24,570 nt of DNA from Apopatocola sp963618015 (GTDB lineage Bacteria > Bacillota > Clostridia > Oscillospirales > Oscillospiraceae). The notes under the pieces are model-generated. The model was not told where the DNA came from. It made no database searches and saw only the letters and a list, made by a program, of their open reading frames with translations. The stretch spans positions 1 to 24,570 of the forward strand of contig CAVEQS010000040.1 of assembly GCA_963618015.1 (NCBI GenBank), written 5' to 3'. This document shows, in pieces, positions 21,551-24,570 of this stretch (position 1 is its first letter; each line of letters starts with the position of its first letter). The translations under genes were made by a program, and so were the position numbers.

Positions 21551-22852
21551 TTACCCGTTCATTGCGGTGAGAACGTTGCCGTAATCGACCTGATAGTTCG
21601 CGCCTTCGTAGGTGCCGTTCAGCATGGACATGGCGCGGTTCCAGGCGTCGCCGCCCTCGGTATAGGGCTGGGGCTGGTAATTGTTCAGCGTGTTCGGCCC
21701 GAGCACCGTGCTGTCGGGGCCAACGGTGCTGCTCAGCGAGCAGGGGATAAAGGTGTAGCTATCAAGCGTCACCTCATCGCCGACGCGCTTGAGCGTGAGC
21801 TGCGCAATGCCGGTGTCGTAAGCGCCCGGATCGGTGCCGTTGCCGGGGTTGGTGTGGCCGCCGAAGATGAAGTTGCCGAGACCGTAGAAAATGACGCCGC
21901 CGTTGTAGCTCTCCGCCGGCTGGAGCCGGTGGGCGTGCGTGCAGTATACGGCGTTGAAGCCGGTGTCCACGGTGTAGCGGCAGAGCTCGGTCTGCACGTC
22001 GGTCGGCTCATAGTACCCCTCGCGCCCCATGTGCAGGCACGCGATCGTATAGTCCGCGCCCGCCTCTTCCAGTGACTTGAGTCCCGCGGCGATCTTCTCG
22101 CGCGATGCCGCAACGAGCTTTTCCTGCGCCTGCGTGGAGAGAATGCTCATGGCGTTGTAGGTGAGCTGGTTGTAAAGGCAGTAAATGCCGACCTTCACGC
22201 CGCCGTCCTTTTCGTAGATATACGTCTCGTCCTCGCCCGCGTAGGCGACGCCCACAGCATCGAGCGCGGCGGTCGTGTCGTCATAGGCGTTCTGGCCGAA
22301 GTCCATCGTGTGGTTGTTTGCGAGCGTCACGAATTCCACGCTGCCCGCGGTGAGGATGTTTGCGTAATCCGCCGGGGCGAGAAATACGAACTGCTCGATG
22401 GAGTCGTAGTACTTGTCCGAAAGGTTGCATTCGAGGTTCGCGATCGTGAGATAGTCGCTCTCAAAATACTGCACGGTCTTGGCGAAGGGGTAGTCATAGT
22501 TTTTTCCGACGACGGTCTGCAATGCCGTACCCCAGCCGCGGCGGGTCTTGGCCTCGGCGAGCGTGCAGTCGCCCACCATGGAAACGGTGAAAAACTCCGG
22601 GCTCGGCTCCGGCGTGGGCTCCGGTGTCGCAGTCGGCAGCGCGGTAGGCTCGGCCGTCGGGACGGCTGTAGTCTCCGGCGAGGAGACGGGCGGCACGGGC
22701 GTTTCGCTCGCCGCGGGGGCGAGCGTCTCGGCGCTTTCCGCGTTGCGCACCGAAACGGCGCGCACGGCGACGAGCACAACGAGCGCGAGCGCGAGCAGGC
22801 AGAAAACGATCAGCGCCGGAACGGACACCCGGCGGGAAGGACGGTGTTGCAT
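21551..22852 (-). CDS. CapA-like metallophosphatase-fold protein, membrane anchored
   Basis: A 433-residue protein of the CapA (poly-gamma-glutamate capsule) family. An N-terminal signal anchor (about residues 9-32) precedes a Thr/Pro/Glu/Ala-rich linker (about 40-86) that would span the cell wall. The domain starts FFTVSMVGDCTLA and shows the metallophosphatase-like motifs NLECNLS, LANNHTMDFG, CLHMGREGYYEPT, THAHRLQP and GLGNFIFGG. The function of most CapA-like proteins is unknown and no capB/capC is present, so capsule synthesis should not be assumed. It lies 15 nt behind the rhomboid-fold gene, in one operon. Confidence 0.85.
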   Translation of the reverse strand: MQHRPSRRVSVPALIVFCLLALALVVLVAVRAVSVRNAESAETLAPAASETPVPPVSSPETTAVPTAEPTALPTATPEPTPEPSPEFFTVSMVGDCTLAEAKTRRGWGTALQTVVGKNYDYPFAKTVQYFESDYLTIANLECNLSDKYYDSIEQFVFLAPADYANILTAGSVEFVTLANNHTMDFGQNAYDDTTAALDAVGVAYAGEDETYIYEKDGGVKVGIYCLYNQLTYNAMSILSTQAQEKLVAASREKIAAGLKSLEEAGADYTIACLHMGREGYYEPTDVQTELCRYTVDTGFNAVYCTHAHRLQPAESYNGGVIFYGLGNFIFGGHTNPGNGTDPGAYDTGIAQLTLKRVGDEVTLDSYTFIPCSLSSTVGPDSTVLGPNTLNNYQPQPYTEGGDAWNRAMSMLNGTYEGANYQVDYGNVLTAMNG

Positions 22853-22867
22853 GGTGTTTCTCCCGTA

Positions 22868-23713
22868 TTATTCGGTGAAGTGAATGTGGTTGTTGATGTG
22901 GTCCTGGCAGAAGCAGTGGTACCCCGCGCAGCGCGAGCAGTAACGGAACTCCAGCTCCGGGTGATCCACATCGGTGCGGCCGCACACGGCGCACTTGTAG
23001 CGGTAGGGGGCGTTTTGCTGCTCGCGGCGGATGCGCTGCGCTTCGCGCTGGAAGTTCACGGTCTTGCGCACCTGCTCGGGACGGCGGAAGTGCAGCGAGC
23101 CGAAGAGCATATCCCCGCAGAAGAGCAGGTAGTTGAGCGTTGCCACGACCGGCAGCAGGCTCAGCGGGAAGCGGAGCGCGAATATTTCATAGATAAAGTA
23201 CGCCGCGTTCGCCACAGCGAGCCACTTGATCTTGATCGGGATGATGTACATGAACAGCACCCGCTGCTCCGGGTAGTACGTTGCAAACGAGAAGAACATC
23301 GAAAGATAGATGAACTCCGCGCCGATGCTCATCGTGATGCCGCCGATAAAGTAGACGAGGAACACATAGAGGATCGTGAACACCATGCCGGTGAGAAAAT
23401 ACATGTTGAACTTGGCCTGTCCCCACTCGCGCTCCATCGAGGTACCGATGAAGTAATAGAAATAGAGGAACAGCAGCCCCCAGAGCCCGGCGGTGTCCGG
23501 AATGAACACAAACGTCACCAGCCGCCAGATCTGCCCGCGCAGGATTATCTGCGGATTGAGAGCCAGGAAATACTGCACCGTTCCGGTGCGGTCCATCAGC
23601 GTCAGCAGCCATACGGCGGCGTTGCCGATGATGAGATAGCGCATGAGATTCGCCACGCCGAAGCGCGGATGGCGGACGCAGTAGCGCTCGACCCAACGCA
23701 TGAAAGCTTTCAA
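22868..23713 (-). CDS. Rhomboid-fold membrane protein with C-terminal zinc-binding tail
   Basis: A 281-residue polytopic protein with about six hydrophobic segments (roughly 25-210). It has the rhomboid-type WR motif (GQIWRLVTFVFIP) and loop LYFYYFIGTSMEREWGQAKF. The catalytic GxSG serine is absent: the aligned segment reads SIGAEFIY, and I see no active-site His, so it is probably a pseudoprotease. The cytosolic tail (about 235-281) holds CAVC, CSRC and CFCQDHINNHIH, a likely zinc site. I chose the TTG at 23713 because AAAGGAG is 7 nt upstream; the ATG at 23701 is the alternative. First gene of a unit with the CapA-like gene. Function is unknown. Confidence 0.75.
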   Translation of the reverse strand: MKAFMRWVERYCVRHPRFGVANLMRYLIIGNAAVWLLTLMDRTGTVQYFLALNPQIILRGQIWRLVTFVFIPDTAGLWGLLFLYFYYFIGTSMEREWGQAKFNMYFLTGMVFTILYVFLVYFIGGITMSIGAEFIYLSMFFSFATYYPEQRVLFMYIIPIKIKWLAVANAAYFIYEIFALRFPLSLLPVVATLNYLLFCGDMLFGSLHFRRPEQVRKTVNFQREAQRIRREQQNAPYRYKCAVCGRTDVDHPELEFRYCSRCAGYHCFCQDHINNHIHFTE

Positions 23714-23753
23714 ATCAAAACTCCTTTCCAAAGGAAGAACTGCGGAATACTTA

Positions 23754-23781
23754 ATTATAGCACATTTGGACGAAATTTCAA
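23754..23781 (-). promoter_or_regulatory. Sigma-A promoter of the rhomboid-like/CapA-like operon
   Basis: Minus-strand -35 TTGAAA (23776-23781), 16-nt spacer, perfect -10 TATAAT (23754-23759). The transcription start would be about 35 nt upstream of the TTG start codon. Confidence 0.75.
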
Positions 23782-23804
23782 TCCGGGAGTTGCCGCCTTA
23801 TACT
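23776..23804 (+). promoter_or_regulatory. Possible promoter of the recombinase gene, sharing the -35 site
   Basis: Plus-strand TTTCAA (23776-23781), 17-nt spacer, TATACT (23799-23804). The -35 half is weak, but it is exactly the complement of the divergent operon's -35, so the two promoters would compete for polymerase. Confidence 0.4.
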
Positions 23805-23828
23805 TTTCTCCGAAAGGGGGAGCGGAAA

Positions 23829-24428
23829 ATGAACATCTATGGCTATATCCGGGTATCCAGCCGGGACCAGAACGAGGACCGGCAGCTTATCGCCCTGCGC
23901 GGCGCGCTCGTGGAGGAGCACTTTATTTATATGGACAAGGTATCCGGCAAAAATTTTGACCGGCCGGAGTACAAAAAGCTCATGAAAAAGCTCAAACCGG
24001 GCGACTTGCTCATGATCCAGAGCATCGACCGGCTGGGGCGCAATTATCAGGAGATACAGGATCAATGGCGCATCCTTACAAAGGAAAAGAGCGTGGATAT
24101 CTGCATTCTGGATATGCCGCTTCTGGACACCCGGCAGGGGAAGGACCTGATGGGAACGTTCATTGCCGACCTTGTGCTGCAAATTTTGTCCTTTGTGGCG
24201 CAGAACGAGCGGGAATTCATCCGCAAACGGCAGGCGGAGGGGATCGCTGCCGCCAAGGCGCGGGGCGTGCAGTTCGGCCGCCCGCCGCTCCCGCTTTCGG
24301 AGGAGTTCAGCGCGGCATATACGGCGTGGCGGGCCAATAAGCTCTCGCTCCGGGAGGCAGCGGCCTCCTGCCATATGAAGCCCTCCACGTTCCACGATAA
24401 GGCGCGCCGGCTGGAAAAGACTACATAA
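23829..24428 (+). CDS. Serine recombinase (resolvase/invertase family)
   Basis: A 199-residue small serine recombinase. The catalytic domain begins with YIRVSSRDQNEDRQL (nucleophile Ser 10, Arg 8), then QSIDRLGRN with the conserved Asp-Arg pair, the helix LVLQILSFVAQNEREFIRKRQAEGIAAAK and GRPP, after which a C-terminal helix-turn-helix (LSLREAAASCHMKPSTFHDKARR) binds DNA. The length fits Tn3-type resolvases and DNA invertases, not large serine integrases. The ATG at 23829 has GGGGGAG upstream; a longer in-frame start at 23700 would run through the promoter. No transposase or partner gene is visible in the window, so its target site is unknown. Confidence 0.92.
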   Translation: MNIYGYIRVSSRDQNEDRQLIALRGALVEEHFIYMDKVSGKNFDRPEYKKLMKKLKPGDLLMIQSIDRLGRNYQEIQDQWRILTKEKSVDICILDMPLLDTRQGKDLMGTFIADLVLQILSFVAQNEREFIRKRQAEGIAAAKARGVQFGRPPLPLSEEFSAAYTAWRANKLSLREAAASCHMKPSTFHDKARRLEKTT

Positions 24429-24435
24429 AATCATA

Positions 24436-24479
24436 TATGCCGCTGTCCGGAAAGGTGTACTTTTCCGGACAGCGGCATA
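24436..24479. terminator. 18-bp hairpin behind the recombinase gene
   Basis: A perfect 18-bp stem (24436-24453 with 24462-24479, beginning TATGCCGCTGTCCGGAAA) with an 8-nt loop, 7 nt past the recombinase stop. T-rich tails are poor on the plus side (AAGCCTG) and better on the minus side (TATGATTTTATG). It may end either transcript, or be a recombinase-related site. Confidence 0.65.
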
Positions 24480-24497
24480 AAGCCTGTAATTATCCTT

Positions 24498-24526
24498 ACT
24501 ATACCGCAGAAAAGTGAAAATCTCAA
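24498..24526 (-). promoter_or_regulatory. Strong minus-strand promoter reading into the hairpin
   Basis: Minus-strand -35 TTGAGA (24521-24526), 17-nt spacer, -10 TATAGT (24498-24503). The predicted start, near 24491, lies only about 12 nt before the hairpin at 24436-24479. No open reading frame follows on this strand before the recombinase gene, which would be transcribed in antisense. Confidence 0.6.
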
Positions 24527-24570
24527 CGATTTTCCGGAATATTTCTCCGTGTTTTCGCCCGTTCGGAAAA

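Noticed and set aside
22310..23959. A 549-codon plus-strand frame spanning the CapA-like gene, the rhomboid-like gene and the recombinase start.
   Set aside because: It crosses three recognisable genes and two promoters, and its product is low-complexity.

Overview
The window looks like a chromosomal segment of a high-GC member of the Clostridia, most likely in the Oscillospiraceae/Ruminococcaceae group. This rests on three things: the rimP-nusA-ylxR-ylxQ-infB-rbfA-nrnA-truB-ribF gene order typical of Firmicutes, strong AGGAGG-type ribosome binding sites with sigma-A promoters in a GC-rich background, and an ECF sigma/anti-sigma pair of clostridial type. I see no rRNA, tRNA, CRISPR array or intact insertion sequence. 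Nearly all genes lie on the minus strand; only four are on the plus strand (a DUF2087 gene, a phosphotransferase, a small helical protein and a serine recombinase).

Layout, left to right. (1) Positions 1-1473: an off-window gene's terminator, then a plus-strand pair encoding a DUF2087 protein and an APH-fold phosphotransferase. (2) Positions 1500-5800: a minus-strand amino-acid-type ABC transporter operon (binding protein, permease, ATPase) ending in an AbgB-like M20 amidohydrolase. Downstream of it lies an unannotated 32-residue membrane protein gene whose promoter and leader closely resemble those of the transporter operon. (3) Positions 5900-9440: hom-lysC-asd, the upper aspartate pathway. 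(4) Positions 9590-10891: rsmE and a divergent small helical, possibly ferritin-like, protein. (5) Positions 10893-12680: an ECF sigma factor and a membrane-anchored partner, probably its anti-sigma factor.

(6) Positions 12702-21511: a ten-gene information-processing operon running from rimP to ribF and then to a proline/tyrosine-rich, tail-anchored protein. It is driven by a clear promoter followed by a leader hairpin with a U-tract, which suggests attenuation. (7) Positions 21551-23781: a rhomboid-fold membrane protein that appears to lack catalytic residues, plus a CapA-like phosphoesterase with a membrane anchor. (8) Positions 23776-24570: a serine recombinase gene, a long hairpin behind it, and a strong minus-strand promoter that reads straight into that hairpin.

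How the parts fit. The large operon couples ribosome maturation (RimP, RbfA), transcription elongation (NusA), translation initiation (IF2), RNA turnover (NrnA), tRNA modification (TruB) and flavin cofactor synthesis (RibF). The transporter operon probably imports an amino-acid-like or N-acylated compound that the amidohydrolase then cleaves. The most promising undescribed element is the 32-residue membrane protein that appears to share the transporter's regulation. The PY-rich tail-anchored protein, the pseudo-rhomboid/CapA pair and the promoter-hairpin unit next to the recombinase also deserve attention.
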